Positions 52,063-63,583 are shown, counted from the first letter of the stretch. The stretch: 64,000 nt of DNA from Actinotignum schaalii FB123-CNA-2 (GCF_000411135.1 NZ_KE150262.1:374770-438769), one strand, 5' to 3'. A program made the numbers and translations. Notes: generated by a model from the letters alone, not told the origin.

Positions 52063-52694
52063 GCGTGTGGTTCTTTCTCGAGTTCGTCATCTGTATGCCC
52101 GGCGGACATAGCAAGAATAGTGTGGCGGGCAATCCGGCACACATCCTCGAGCGACGCGCCGGTTTCCACCTGGCGAAATGCGTCGAAAATGAGGGCACGG
52201 CTAAACGAGGCCCAAATATCGGGATGCGCAATGCCGGTATCTTTCCAACACATTTTGAGGGCGTCGGTGAAGAAACCGTGGGCTTTATCCACACCCATTT
52301 TGGTATGCGCCGTGGCCTTATCCGAAACTTTCCCGCGGGCTGAGCGCATGAGCCCCATGAGCCATTTATGTGATTCACGCTGGCCGGACTGGCGGATGCA
52401 GGCCACCACCAGCTGCGCGAGGCGTTCACGCGGTTCGGCGTTCATATCGACCTGGCCCATCACCTGGGCGCGCCACTTGGGCACATTGCGTTCGAGCACC
52501 AGGAGCCGCAGGTCATCAACCGACCCGACATAGCGGTAAATGGAGTTGCGTGCGATACCCGCAGCCGCGGCCACCGCCCCGGCGGATAGTGTTTTGCCCG
52601 GCTCATCTTTGAGAATCTTTTCCGCGGCGTCCACGAGCCGAGCTGTCATAAGCTCCCGATGTTCGCGGACGGTTGGCGCAGAAATCTTTGGCAT
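52059..52694 (-). CDS. TetR-family regulator upstream of ddh
   Basis: 211 residues. N-terminal HTH (about 20-65): ARLVDAAEKILKDEPGKTLS, AGAVAAAAGIARNSIYRYVG. The C-terminal ligand/dimer domain includes ACIRQSGQRESHKWLMGLMR. GGGAGGAG sits before ATG 52694. Coupled to ddh, so it may control ddh or its own operon; the inducer is unknown. No clear palindrome was seen in the 52695-52921 gap, which is C-rich with CAC runs. Confidence 0.88.
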   Translation of the reverse strand: MPKISAPTVREHRELMTARLVDAAEKILKDEPGKTLSAGAVAAAAGIARNSIYRYVGSVDDLRLLVLERNVPKWRAQVMGQVDMNAEPRERLAQLVVACIRQSGQRESHKWLMGLMRSARGKVSDKATAHTKMGVDKAHGFFTDALKMCWKDTGIAHPDIWASFSRALIFDAFRQVETGASLEDVCRIARHTILAMSAGHTDDELEKEPHA

Positions 52695-52921
52695 ATCTCC
52701 TCCCAACGTCGCCCCCTATTGTTGCGGACTCAACCGATGAGCGCAACGGTTTAAACACACCCGGGTTTGCCCGTTCGCAACCTTCGCGCACCCGCAGCCA
52801 GCCCAAACGCACCCCACGCCCTCACACACGCCCGCACACACCCACCCGCTCGATGCGAAATCCGACGCGAGGCGCTACACTTTGTCGGTACTGCTGAGGT
52901 GACCGAGAGAGGCGAACCGGC

Positions 52922-54478
52922 GTGGCTGATAAAAACGCGCGTAACTCCATCCCTACTACAGAAACCCCTTCCCCTTCCCCCCATATCCCCTCATTGCAGA
53001 GCATCGGATTTGATCGGGAAAAATACATTAAGCTCCAGTCCCAGAAAATTAGGGAACGCCGCGAAAAGATCGGCGGGAAACTCTATTTGGAGATGGGCGG
53101 GAAGCTTTTCGATGATTTCCACGCCTCGCGCGTGCTACCCGGATTCACCCCGGATAATAAGATCGCCATGCTGGCCGAATTGAAGGATGAGCTGGAAATC
53201 GTCGTTGCCGCGAACGCGCGTGATCTCAAGGCAAAACACCGCGCTGACCTGGGCATTTCTTATGAGGATGAGGTGCTGCGCCTCGTGGACGTATTCCGCG
53301 AAGCCGGTTTCATGGTCAATTCCGTGGTGCTCACCCAATACGAGGAAGATAACCACGAGGCGCGTGATTTCCGCCGTCGTCTTATTAAATTGGGGCTCAA
53401 TGTGGCGCGCCATCGCCGCATCCCGGGTTACCCGTCCAATACCGCGCTCATTGTTTCCGAGGACGGTTTCGGGAAGAACGAATACGTGGAAACGCAGCGT
53501 GATCTCATTGTGGTGACGGCGCCGGGGCCGGGTTCAGGCAAGCTCGCCACCTGCCTCTCGCAGCTCTACCACGACCATCAGCATTCCATCACCTCGAATT
53601 ACGCGAAGTTTGAGACGTTCCCCGTGTGGAATATTCCGCTGGATCATCCCGTCAACCTCGCTTACGAAGCGGCGACGGCCGATCTGGACGACGTCAATAT
53701 GATCGACCCCTTCCACCTGGTCGCCTACGGCGTGCAAACGATTAATTACAACCGCGATGTCGAGGTGTTCCCGCTGCTCAGCCTGCTGCTGCGCGAACTT
53801 TCCGGGGAAACACCGTACAAATCCCCCACGGACATGGGCGTCAATATGGTCGGATATTGTATTTCCGACGACGACGTTTGCCGCGAAGCCGCCCGCCAGG
53901 AAGTCATTCGCCGGTATTACCGCGCGCTTGTCGATGAGAAGCGCAGCGAATCCGAACCCGTATGCTCAGAACGCATCGCTCTTATTATGGCCAAGCTCGG
54001 GGTGACCGGCACCGACCGGCCGGTGGTACCCCCGGCGCTGCGCAAAGCCGAGGCCACGGGTGGGCCGGCCGCCGCGCTCCAGCTCCCGGATGGCACCATC
54101 GTGACCGGGAAAACCTCGGAACTGCTGGGCTGTTCCGCCGCGGTGTTGCTTAACGCGCTCAAGGTGCTAGCCGGTATTGACGATTCGGTGAAGCTGCTGG
54201 CTCCGGAAGCTATCACTCCGATCCAGACCCTTAAGACGGAGCACCTGGGCTCGCGTAATCCGCGCCTGCACACCGATGAGGTGCTTATTGCGCTCTCGGT
54301 TTCCGCCGCCTCCGATCCCACCGCGGCAGCGGCGCTGAGCAAGCTCAAGGATCTGCAGAATTGCGATGTTCATACCACCACGATCCTCGGCTCCGTAGAC
54401 GATGGTATTTTCCGTTCCCTCGGCGTGAATGTCACGAGCGAACCGCACTACCAGCGCAAAACGCTGTACCGGAAGTAG
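52922..54478 (+). CDS. DUF1846 (UPF0371) family protein
   Basis: 518 residues, near the family length of ~500. Signature stretches are [60 protein letters not shown] (a phosphate-binding-like loop), [20 protein letters not shown] and [17 protein letters not shown]. The family is widespread in Gram-positives and of unknown function. The first 25 residues are a Ser/Pro/Thr-rich extra. GTG 52922 follows GAGAGGCGAACCGGC; the family domain starts at residue ~30, so a later start is possible. Confidence 0.9.
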   Translation: MADKNARNSIPTTETPSPSPHIPSLQSIGFDREKYIKLQSQKIRERREKIGGKLYLEMGGKLFDDFHASRVLPGFTPDNKIAMLAELKDELEIVVAANARDLKAKHRADLGISYEDEVLRLVDVFREAGFMVNSVVLTQYEEDNHEARDFRRRLIKLGLNVARHRRIPGYPSNTALIVSEDGFGKNEYVETQRDLIVVTAPGPGSGKLATCLSQLYHDHQHSITSNYAKFETFPVWNIPLDHPVNLAYEAATADLDDVNMIDPFHLVAYGVQTINYNRDVEVFPLLSLLLRELSGETPYKSPTDMGVNMVGYCISDDDVCREAARQEVIRRYYRALVDEKRSESEPVCSERIALIMAKLGVTGTDRPVVPPALRKAEATGGPAAALQLPDGTIVTGKTSELLGCSAAVLLNALKVLAGIDDSVKLLAPEAITPIQTLKTEHLGSRNPRLHTDEVLIALSVSAASDPTAAAALSKLKDLQNCDVHTTTILGSVDDGIFRSLGVNVTSEPHYQRKTLYRK

Positions 54479-54514
54479 CTAAGCAGGAGAGTTGGTCTAC
54501 GTGGTGCGGCGGCG

Positions 54515-55564
54515 CTAGCTGCGGTAATGAACCGTGAAGCTGGCGCCGTCACCCATATCTACCAGGTCACCCTCCTCCAGGCGGACCGCGTGACCCGGCT
54601 CGATGCGGCGCAGCGGGCCATCTCCGTGCCTGAGGTAGGTGCCGTTATTGGAATGGCAGTCCCGCAGAAATGCGCCGCCAGTCTCCACCGCAACCTCGCA
54701 GTGGGTGCGTGAAATTTCCTGACGCGGGGAGGGAACCGGGAGGAGCTGGGTGGCAGCCGGATCCGCGCCCGCGCCCGCGGCATCGAGAAGCGGGCGGCGC
54801 CCCATAATAATATTTTTGAGAGCCGGGCTCACCCCGCCCAGCATAACGTTTTCCCCGAAGGAGAAGCGCAATTCAATCGCCGGGAGCGGGGCCGGTATGC
54901 CGGAGGAAGGATAGGGCTCGGTGCTCTGCACCGGGTAAGCTTCGGTGGCCGCGGCATAGCTGGGCACCGGGGCGCTCTCTGCCACCTGCGCCACCTGCGC
55001 GGCCGGAGGCAGCGGGGGTGCAGGCGGTGCCGGAGGTACCGCAGCCGCCGGGCGATCAGCGGGCAGGGCCGCCGGGCGCTCAACCGGGGCCGCCGGCCGG
55101 CCGCTCAAAACCGGGCTGAGGCTGATACGAGCGCCTCCGGCGCGGGCCATACCGCGTTCCAAGGGGAGGGCCGGGCCCGGTGCGGGAGCTGCGCCGTCGT
55201 TCCCACCAAAAGCCGCATTTTCCGCACCCGCAGCGCCAACGTTCCCCACGGTGACCGTGGTGTCCTGGGTAGTGGCGGCTTCCTGCCAGGTCAGGGCGTT
55301 ACTGCCATCCGCGACCGCGCGGCCGGTGGCATCGCGAACAATGAGTCCGTGGGCGGCAACCCGCAGCAGCGGGCCGTCGGCGTAGAACAACGCGAAATCC
55401 GCGCCCAGCGCGGACCACAGATGGGTGAGAAGAGCGGGGAAATCATGGCCGGCACGCACTGTTTCCCATATCGCGGCCGGATCCGCGGGTAGCGCGGGCG
55501 TGAACACCACCAGGCCGGGCACGCAGGCCAGCAGCCCATCACCGGGATAAGAATAGGACGGCAT
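54515..55564 (-). CDS. FHA-domain protein
   Basis: 349 residues. The C-terminal ~100 residues form an FHA phosphothreonine-binding domain: a GRR near 268, then EISRTHCEVAVETGGAFLRD, CHSNNGTYLRHGD (the S-x-x-H and N-G-T motifs) and RLEEGDLVDMGDGASFTVHY. The N-terminal ~100 residues (VPGLVVFTPALPADPAAIWE, ALGADFALFYADGPLLRVAA) are a separate domain of the sort found before FHA in actinobacterial secretion- or phosphatase-linked proteins. A long Pro/Ala-rich linker joins them. GAGGAGGAGCC precedes ATG 55564. A Ser/Thr kinase partner is not in the window. Confidence 0.88.
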   Translation of the reverse strand: MPSYSYPGDGLLACVPGLVVFTPALPADPAAIWETVRAGHDFPALLTHLWSALGADFALFYADGPLLRVAAHGLIVRDATGRAVADGSNALTWQEAATTQDTTVTVGNVGAAGAENAAFGGNDGAAPAPGPALPLERGMARAGGARISLSPVLSGRPAAPVERPAALPADRPAAAVPPAPPAPPLPPAAQVAQVAESAPVPSYAAATEAYPVQSTEPYPSSGIPAPLPAIELRFSFGENVMLGGVSPALKNIIMGRRPLLDAAGAGADPAATQLLPVPSPRQEISRTHCEVAVETGGAFLRDCHSNNGTYLRHGDGPLRRIEPGHAVRLEEGDLVDMGDGASFTVHYRS

Positions 55565-55660
55565 GGCTCCTCCTCGACCTGGTTCCATGAGTCACATCTC
55601 TGCTTGCAAGGATACCGCGCCCGGCAAGCGGCCTGCGCCACTTTCTGCCAGAATAGAGGT

Positions 55661-57121
55661 ATGTCGCTCATGAATTGGGCCCTCGAGGTCGCCACCGCTC
55701 ACCCTGAACTTGACGGCGCGCTGGTTAATTCCGACGGGCCCTGGCTGGATGTTCTGCTCCCGGACGGACGCACGTTCCGCTTCCGCCCCTTTGAGATGAT
55801 CGACCCGGATGCTCCCGAAGAACGCCGGCGCGAACTTCTCAACCGCCTCATTACTATCGGCGTATCCGGGGCCACCACCCCGCAGGTTACCGAGGGCGCG
55901 GCCGGGTCCACCCAGCCGGGAGCGGCGTCGCCCCACACCGGAGCGGAAAGCAGCGCAAGCGCTACCGGAACCGGGGCGCCAACGGGAAGCAACGCGCCCG
56001 AAATGCCCGGCACCCCTCCGGGCCGCGGCCAGAAAAATCTGTCCTGGCGGGATATCTTCGCGCAATTCTTCGGAACCATGGATCCGAGCGACCCCGGCTT
56101 CCCGCACCACGATCCCGCGCTCGCGGAGCTCTCGGAGGAACAGGATGACACCGAGGGGCCGATTATGCCGATTGTGCGCGCCGCGGACTATTTCACGCGC
56201 GTCAACCGGCGCGAGGATGATTCCTTTATCTACCTGCCGCTCACGGATTTCGTTGGCGTGGGCCTGGCGCGGGACACCCCGGATAACATCATTCCGCTGT
56301 ATTTCTCGGACCTGGATCTGATTCCGGGAACGGATGATCTGGGTCCGATCTTCGGGCACGCGGTGGAATCACTGCGCGGCCTGAACGCGCAATCGGGCTA
56401 CGCGGCCCTGGAGCTGGCCGTCATGCTCTACGCGGGTGCGCGGGTGCTGGCTTTTACCGAGCCGAATAACTACCAGAGTTCCTGGTTCGCGGATGTGGAT
56501 CTGGTCCAGCAGGTGGCGTACTCCATCAGCAAGCAATATGACGGCGCGCTGCCGCTTTTCGTGCCGGCTTCGCGTTCGCGCCTGTTCGTGGTACTGGCGG
56601 ATGATCCGGAACTTCCCGCGCTCTTCAACCGTTTGCTCCAGGATTACGATATCGACGACGCTATCTACCCGCTCCCCCACACCGTGGCCGCGGACGGCTG
56701 GATGGAATGGATTCCTATGCCGGATCACCCGGCCTACGCACCGCTGGCGAATCTGCGCACCACCTTCCGTGGGCGCATGTACGATCACCAGCAGGAATTC
56801 CTCTCGCGCTGGCCCGAGGAGATGGGCCACGTGGCCCTCTACGAGGTGCATGACCTGGACGAAGGCGCGGTGAGCCTGACGCAGTGGCGCCGCTCGGATC
56901 ACTACGGATCCATCCCTGCGGTTGCAGATTTCATTAATTACCTTGACGACGCCGATCCCGAAGCCGCCAATATCACCATTCGCTTGGATGTGGCCCGCGA
57001 TGTGTGGCCCGAGGGCTTCAAGCCTCTCGAGAACGTGTGGCCGCCGCGCTACGAAGTGTCCGGATTCCCCGATCCGGAAACCTTCCGGAAGCTGAGCGAG
57101 GCGGCGCACCGCGCGTTTTAG
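55661..57121 (+). CDS. Large hypothetical protein with an N-terminal small domain
   Basis: 486 residues, soluble, no signal. A ~70-residue N-terminal domain (MNWALEVATAHPELDGALVN...FRPFEMIDPDAPEERRRELL) is joined by an Ala/Gly/Thr-rich linker (about 75-120) to a ~360-residue C-terminal part with VRAADYFTRVNRREDDSFIY, PLYFSDLDLIPGTDDLGPIF, LPLFVPASRSRLFVVLADDP. The C-terminal part is rich in Asp and aromatic residues. I do not recognise the family. AGAGGT adjoins ATG 55661; ATG 55670 has better spacing. Divergent from the FHA gene, so a shared role is possible. Confidence 0.68.
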   Translation: MSLMNWALEVATAHPELDGALVNSDGPWLDVLLPDGRTFRFRPFEMIDPDAPEERRRELLNRLITIGVSGATTPQVTEGAAGSTQPGAASPHTGAESSASATGTGAPTGSNAPEMPGTPPGRGQKNLSWRDIFAQFFGTMDPSDPGFPHHDPALAELSEEQDDTEGPIMPIVRAADYFTRVNRREDDSFIYLPLTDFVGVGLARDTPDNIIPLYFSDLDLIPGTDDLGPIFGHAVESLRGLNAQSGYAALELAVMLYAGARVLAFTEPNNYQSSWFADVDLVQQVAYSISKQYDGALPLFVPASRSRLFVVLADDPELPALFNRLLQDYDIDDAIYPLPHTVAADGWMEWIPMPDHPAYAPLANLRTTFRGRMYDHQQEFLSRWPEEMGHVALYEVHDLDEGAVSLTQWRRSDHYGSIPAVADFINYLDDADPEAANITIRLDVARDVWPEGFKPLENVWPPRYEVSGFPDPETFRKLSEAAHRAF

Positions 57122-57130
57122 GCGCTCCAG

Positions 57131-59324
<2,194 letters not shown>

Positions 59325-59465
59325 CGTGACCTTTCCATGCGTGTTGAAAAAATATGGTTATGGTGTCCGGCTCTGCCACCGCACGGACGGTCATGATTAT
59401 AGCGGGATGCGCGCACGTGGGCATGTGTCGTAGCTCAGTATGCGGGTCAGCTGCAAGAAACCGCG

Positions 59466-60527
59466 TTATTCATCTTCCAACTGGAAGATTTCCCGATACC
59501 GTTTCAGGAATACATTCACATTGCTGGAATAATTCGGGTACGCGAGTGGGAGGCGTTCCGGATTATCTGAGTACACCAGAACACCATCGGAAAGACCTGC
59601 CGCTGCAGCTCCCTTCCTGCTGTTTTCCTCCTCAAGCTCGTTATATGCCGCAAGTGCCTTGCGTGGATCCTCATTATCAAAATGTTGAACAGCAACTTCC
59701 TGTCTCTCACGCTCAAATATCAGGAGATATAAACCGGGATCCTCGTGCCCTTCTGTTAACTGAACAACATCATCGGTCACGAGTTCGAGATCATCCACGA
59801 TGCTCTTACTAACGCTAGAACCGTGGAGCTTTTCCCGAATTTCCTCAATACTTTGGGGAACTCCTTGATCGAGCAAAACGCCTTCACTCAGTGCAAAACC
59901 GGCGGATACCAGCCGGAAAAACTCCAATCGCTTCACGCCGATTTCCGACATTGTTCTCGGCGCAGGGTCTTTATAATTCTCGCCGTAAACGTTGCTTGCT
60001 GCCTCAATGGCGGTCGCCCAGGCGTGCTGAAGCTCTGTGCGGAGCTGAACTTCAACGCGGTAGCTAAGGCCCTTTTCTTTGCCTTCGTTCTGGGCAAGTA
60101 GGTGGATAGAACGATATCCACTCGGAGGTGCATCGAGGTAAACGTAATCTTTTACCTTTCGGACCGAAATAGCATCGGTTATGAGCTCTCGCGCTGCGTC
60201 AAGCTCACTCATCCCCGGAAGAATAATCCGGCAGCCACCGATATCATCCATCGCCCCGGCATCGTAGTTTTTACCTGGCCGGAGGATCTTGCTCTCGATA
60301 GACTCCATTCGTTTAAGACGGAATGTTGCGAGGGCACCGCTCAGAGATTGGCACACCATCCGAGCTGAATCAAATACTCCCCACGTTGGCTCGAGATGCT
60401 GCTTTCGCCATTGCTGGATAATCGCGCGCGCCGCTGCGGCTTCTTTCTCATCTTCCGAAGCAAGGAGTTTGGACGCCTTCTTCGCAGCGCTGCGTGTCAC
60501 CGAACCCTCAGTGCCAAAACCCGTCAT
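59466..60527 (-). CDS. RelA/SpoT-domain nucleotide synthetase, probable toxSAS toxin
   Basis: 353 residues, no HD hydrolase domain. The synthetase domain spans about 45-215: FRLKRMESIESKILR, AMDDIGGCRIIL, a substrate loop YVYLDAPPSGYRSIHLLAQ, and RVEVQLRTELQHAWATAIEA. A C-terminal ~140-residue extension has no family I can name. A stand-alone synthetase next to a Panacea gene fits the toxic small alarmone synthetases, which stop growth by making (p)ppApp or pyrophosphorylating tRNA, with Panacea proteins as antitoxins. Start codons of the two divergent genes are only 35 bp apart. A housekeeping alarmone synthetase is the alternative. Confidence 0.85.
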   Translation of the reverse strand: MTGFGTEGSVTRSAAKKASKLLASEDEKEAAAARAIIQQWRKQHLEPTWGVFDSARMVCQSLSGALATFRLKRMESIESKILRPGKNYDAGAMDDIGGCRIILPGMSELDAARELITDAISVRKVKDYVYLDAPPSGYRSIHLLAQNEGKEKGLSYRVEVQLRTELQHAWATAIEAASNVYGENYKDPAPRTMSEIGVKRLEFFRLVSAGFALSEGVLLDQGVPQSIEEIREKLHGSSVSKSIVDDLELVTDDVVQLTEGHEDPGLYLLIFERERQEVAVQHFDNEDPRKALAAYNELEEENSRKGAAAAGLSDGVLVYSDNPERLPLAYPNYSSNVNVFLKRYREIFQLEDE

Positions 60528-60562
60528 GTTCACTAGACTACAGGGTGGAAGGAGGCACTCGA

Positions 60563-60997
60563 ATGGCATCTATTACACATGTCGCCGGATATATTTTGCA
60601 ACGTTGTGGAGATATGACCACTATGAAGATGCAGAAGCTCGCTTTTTACAGTCAAGCTCACTGCCTCGCTACGCGCGGGTATCCTCTTTTCCCGGAGGAT
60701 TTCCAGGCTTGGAGAGGTGGTCCGGTTAGCCCTGCGCTCTTCAACCAGCACCGCGGAAAGTTCATTATCCGCAAGGGCGAACTTGATAGCACAATCACGG
60801 CCGATGAAGCGCAGATCGTGAACGAGGTCGTTGACCGCCTCGCTCAGCTCAGCGGCAATCAACTTTCGGCTCGCACCCATAGTGAGGACCCCTGGAAGAA
60901 TATGCGGGAAGGGCTTTCACCCATAGAAATTGGAGACCGCCTCATTTCCAAGGAGTCATTGCAAAGCTACTACAGTCAGCACCCGGTTCTCGGGTAA
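60563..60997 (+). CDS. Panacea-domain (DUF4065) protein, probable antitoxin
   Basis: 144 residues. Panacea/SocA-like signature: MTTMKMQKLAFYSQAHCLAT, then FPEDFQAWRGGPVSPALFNQ with the conserved W-x-x-GPV core. The C-terminal part (EDPWKNMREGLSPIEIGDRL and ISKESLQSYY) matches the usual end of the domain. GGAAGGAGGCACTCGA gives a strong ribosome site. It is divergent from the RelA/SpoT gene; Panacea antitoxins neutralise diverse toxins including toxSAS by direct binding. Here a strong ribosome site on the antitoxin fits an excess of antitoxin. Followed by its own terminator. Confidence 0.88.
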   Translation: MASITHVAGYILQRCGDMTTMKMQKLAFYSQAHCLATRGYPLFPEDFQAWRGGPVSPALFNQHRGKFIIRKGELDSTITADEAQIVNEVVDRLAQLSGNQLSARTHSEDPWKNMREGLSPIEIGDRLISKESLQSYYSQHPVLG

Positions 60998-61003
60998 AGC
61001 GTT

Positions 61004-61035
61004 CCCCTCGCCACGGAATTGGTGAGGGGATTTTT
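61004..61035 (+). terminator. Terminator after the Panacea gene
   Basis: CCCCTCGCC (61004-61012) pairs with GGTGAGGGG (61021-61029, one G-T pair), then ATTTTT. It lies 7 bp after the stop and also faces the convergent ATPase gene. Confidence 0.88.
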
Positions 61036-61057
61036 CTGCGATCTTTGGGAGATAGCA

Positions 61058-62308
61058 TCACTGCACTAGAGGCCCCATGGTGCTCAGGGGAAGAATATGA
61101 ACGCCGCTTGGCAACGTGAATGCGGTGCGGCCGCCGGTCACCACCGCCAGGAAATCCGGGGCTTTCACCATGCGGGCGTCACGCAACCGGAGTAGATTGC
61201 GCTCCCCTGCGCTCACGGCGCGATCCGATTCGCCAAGTTTCACTTCGATGCCTGCCCAGTGACCATCGCTGAACTCCAGCAGAATGTCTACTTCCAGGCC
61301 GCTCTCATCACGGTAACCGAAACAGGTGGCATCGATCTGCTCCGCGTAGGTGCGGATGTCCCGGACCGCCATCGATTCGAAAATCTGACCGAAATAGTCG
61401 GGGTCATTCGCGAGCTCTTCCGGGGTTGCGCGGAGGGCCGCGAGCGCCAGGGAGGGATCGCAGAAATGCAGTTTCGCCTGTTTGCGGAGTCGGGTTTTTG
61501 AGCGCAAGGATCCGCTCCAGGGCGGGAGCTCCTCAACAATGAAAATCCGGGTGAGTGCATCGAGGTAGCTTCGTACGCTTTGTGGGGAGAGCTGGCCGCC
61601 GCCCGCGGAAATATCTTGGGAGAGGGTGGTGGCCGCGGTTTCGCTCGCGATATTGCGGGCGAGGGAGCGCAGTAGGCGCCGCACCCGTTCCGGATCGAAG
61701 CGGGCGTCCACCTGCGCGAGGTTCGCATGCGCGATATTGTCCACGTAGTTGTGGACGAATCGGATAAAGGCAGGATTTTGCGAGGAGACAAGGAAGGGCC
61801 AGCCGCCTCGCACCGCTTCGGTCGCGAGTTCGGGGTAGCTAAGGGCCCCGGGTACGTAGCGCACGTTTGTGGTGGTGCGTAGCTCGTTCAGGGTGATGCG
61901 GTCTTCCCGCGGATAGGCTTCGCCCAGGGCCATGGGGCGCATGCGCACTCGGGAGAGCCGGCCGGCTCCGGTGTGGCGGGTAATCGAATCGGCCGGGGTG
62001 GCCGAGCCCGATAAAATGAACTGGCCAGGGGCGCGCCGCGCGTCGATTTCGTGGCGGATCTCGTTCCACAGGATCGGGGCGAGCTGCCACTCATCAACGA
62101 GCCGGGGAACATCGCCTTCCAGAACTCCCTGGGGATTGAGTTCCGCGAGGCGCTGGTTGGATGCCTGGTCCACGCGGAATTCTGATTTGGCGTGGAATAT
62201 ACCCGTTTCCGTTTTGCCGCAGCCGCGCGCACCTTCAATCACCACGCCACCCATGATTTCCAGGTCTTGTTGCAGCACTGTATCAACCGCGCGCCGAATA
62301 TAAGCCAT
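61058..62308 (-). CDS. AAA_14/DUF4143 ATPase
   Basis: 416 residues. P-loop VVIEGARGCGKTETGIF (near 25-38), Walker B-like RLVDEWQLAPILWNEI, ILSGSATPADS (sensor 1), then a winged-helix part and a C-terminal DUF4143 nuclease-like domain: FYFGQ-type segment DYFGQIFESMAVRDIRTYAE, YRDESGLEVDILLEF and WAGIEVKLGE (the E/D...ExK pattern of the PD-(D/E)XK fold). Such proteins are common, strain-variable and of unknown role. It sits beside the toxSAS pair but is convergent with the Panacea gene and has its own promoter region. Confidence 0.9.
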   Translation of the reverse strand: MAYIRRAVDTVLQQDLEIMGGVVIEGARGCGKTETGIFHAKSEFRVDQASNQRLAELNPQGVLEGDVPRLVDEWQLAPILWNEIRHEIDARRAPGQFILSGSATPADSITRHTGAGRLSRVRMRPMALGEAYPREDRITLNELRTTTNVRYVPGALSYPELATEAVRGGWPFLVSSQNPAFIRFVHNYVDNIAHANLAQVDARFDPERVRRLLRSLARNIASETAATTLSQDISAGGGQLSPQSVRSYLDALTRIFIVEELPPWSGSLRSKTRLRKQAKLHFCDPSLALAALRATPEELANDPDYFGQIFESMAVRDIRTYAEQIDATCFGYRDESGLEVDILLEFSDGHWAGIEVKLGESDRAVSAGERNLLRLRDARMVKAPDFLAVVTGGRTAFTLPSGVHILPLSTMGPLVQ

Positions 62309-62334
62309 GCTGTGAGACTAGCCGTTTCTCGTGC

Positions 62335-62460
62335 CATTATCACTATTGCGGGCTTTTCATTATCAGTCTTGCGTATTCGCGGTCGCCGCTTTTGAGGCCT
62401 CGCAGCTATTGCTTTTACGGGGCCGGGCGTTTCCTCACCAGGTGCCGGGCGTTTCCTCAC
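62335..62460. repeat. Two pairs of direct repeats before the TM2 gene
   Basis: CATTATCACTATTGCG (62335) and CATTATCAGTCTTGCG (62358) are 23 bp apart. GCCGGGCGTTTCCTCAC occurs exactly twice (62422-62438, 62444-62460), 22 bp apart. Spacings near two helical turns would place bound proteins on one face of the DNA. No gene is visible in 62309-62548. Confidence 0.6.
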
Positions 62461-62548
62461 AGCTCATAGCAGCCCAGCTCACGGGCCCGCCGGCTATACT
62501 TTTCGGCAGGAGCTCGTGACATACCGGGCACAAGGAAAGATTGGATCA

Positions 62549-62932
62549 ATGAGCGCTTTTGAACCGTACCCACAACGGGGGCCGCAACAGAACCAGCAGT
62601 ATCCACTTCCGGGGCAGCCGTATCAGGGGCCGGGACAGCCGTACCCCACCGCTCCGGAGGCGTATCCCACAGCCCCGCCCGCTTACTACCAAGAGCCGCA
62701 ATTCCGCACGGTCAACAAGATCGTTTACGTGCTCCTTGCTTTCTTCCTGGGCGGCTTCGGCGTCCACCGTTTCCTGCGCGGTCAGGTAGGTATCGGAATC
62801 TGCATGATTCTGTTTAACTGGCTCACTATCGGCATTTGGGCGCTGGTGGAGTTCATTATCGGCTGTGTGAAGCTCAGCAAGTACCCCGGTGACGATTTCA
62901 TCTTCACCCAGAGCGGGGATTGGATTTACTAA
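62549..62932 (+). CDS. TM2-domain membrane protein
   Basis: 127 residues. The first 50 are Pro/Gln/Tyr-rich (GQPYQGPGQPYPTAPEAYPT), disordered. The TM2 domain follows: IVYVLLAFFLGGFGVHRFLR, GQVGIGICMILFNWLTIGIW, a pair of TM helices with the GxGxHRFyxG turn. Role unknown. GGAAAG precedes ATG 62549. The two downstream genes follow closely on the same strand. Confidence 0.88.
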   Translation: MSAFEPYPQRGPQQNQQYPLPGQPYQGPGQPYPTAPEAYPTAPPAYYQEPQFRTVNKIVYVLLAFFLGGFGVHRFLRGQVGIGICMILFNWLTIGIWALVEFIIGCVKLSKYPGDDFIFTQSGDWIY

Positions 62933-62946
62933 GAAAGGGGTAGCTC

Positions 62947-63234
62947 GTGGACACGATTCTTCTCACCTTTGATACAGAGAACGATGTCGTCACCTTGGAA
63001 ACTCCACAGTCCATTTTCGAGGCCGATTTCCCTCCCCGTGATGGTTTCTTTGCCGAAGAAACGGGCGTGAGCATGTCCGTCATGGTTTCCGCCATGATGC
63101 ATGCGATGTCTCCATATCGTCATATCATCAACGTCAAAGACTCTTGGTGGCGTCTCGACATTCCACCTGAGGATCTCCTCGAATACGAGAATAAGAAGTC
63201 CGGGTGGGACGCAACATTCTCCTTAACGTTTTAG
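62947..63234 (+). CDS. Small hypothetical protein
   Basis: 95 residues, soluble, acidic: LTFDTENDVVTLETPQSIFE, PPRDGFFAEETGVSMS, SWWRLDIPPEDLLEYENKK. GTG 62947 has AAAGGGGTAGCTC upstream, 14 bp after the TM2 stop, so the two are likely co-transcribed. Its end overlaps the next frame. No family recognised. Confidence 0.6.
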   Translation: MDTILLTFDTENDVVTLETPQSIFEADFPPRDGFFAEETGVSMSVMVSAMMHAMSPYRHIINVKDSWWRLDIPPEDLLEYENKKSGWDATFSLTF

Positions 63235-63566
63235 GGAAAAATCCCTATAAAAAACTCGATGGGTGCATCTCGCAGCTCTACCTTGACGAGAGCAACGCAG
63301 ACGTAAATGGATACAGGGGAGTCCCCCTTAAAAACGAGTGGGATGATGAAGAAGAGTACCTCTGGAGGACAGAACAGGATCCATTTTTCCTCCCCGGGGA
63401 ACAATTGGGAACCGTTATGAAACTGGCGCTCGAAAAAGGATATGCGGCCAAAGATTATTGGATGGTTCGGCCCAGTACCGGGCCGGATAGCGGCCAGTGG
63501 AAGGCGGAGTTCCGCCTACCCACTATCTGGAAGCGTCCCCCGTTGCCATCACTCGACTGGCGCTAA
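63204..63566 (+). CDS. Small hypothetical protein overlapping the previous gene
   Basis: 120 residues from GTG 63204. It is rich in Trp/Glu/Asp (NEWDDEEEYLWRTEQDPFFL, GYAAKDYWMVRPSTG). There is no clear ribosome site at the GTG; the 31-bp overlap with the previous gene is long, so either the start is wrong or the two frames are halves of one frameshifted gene. Followed by a terminator. Confidence 0.5.
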   Translation: MGRNILLNVLGKNPYKKLDGCISQLYLDESNADVNGYRGVPLKNEWDDEEEYLWRTEQDPFFLPGEQLGTVMKLALEKGYAAKDYWMVRPSTGPDSGQWKAEFRLPTIWKRPPLPSLDWR

Positions 63567-63583
63567 CATAACGGAAACTCATG

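Noticed and set aside
52880-52935. tRNA-like stretch (GGTGACCGAGAGAGGCGAACCGG) before the DUF1846 gene
   Set aside because: It resembles a D-arm, but there is no matching T-arm, acceptor stem or anticodon loop.
59426-59450. GTAGCTCAGT, a tRNA D-arm word
   Set aside because: No other tRNA parts follow; probably chance.
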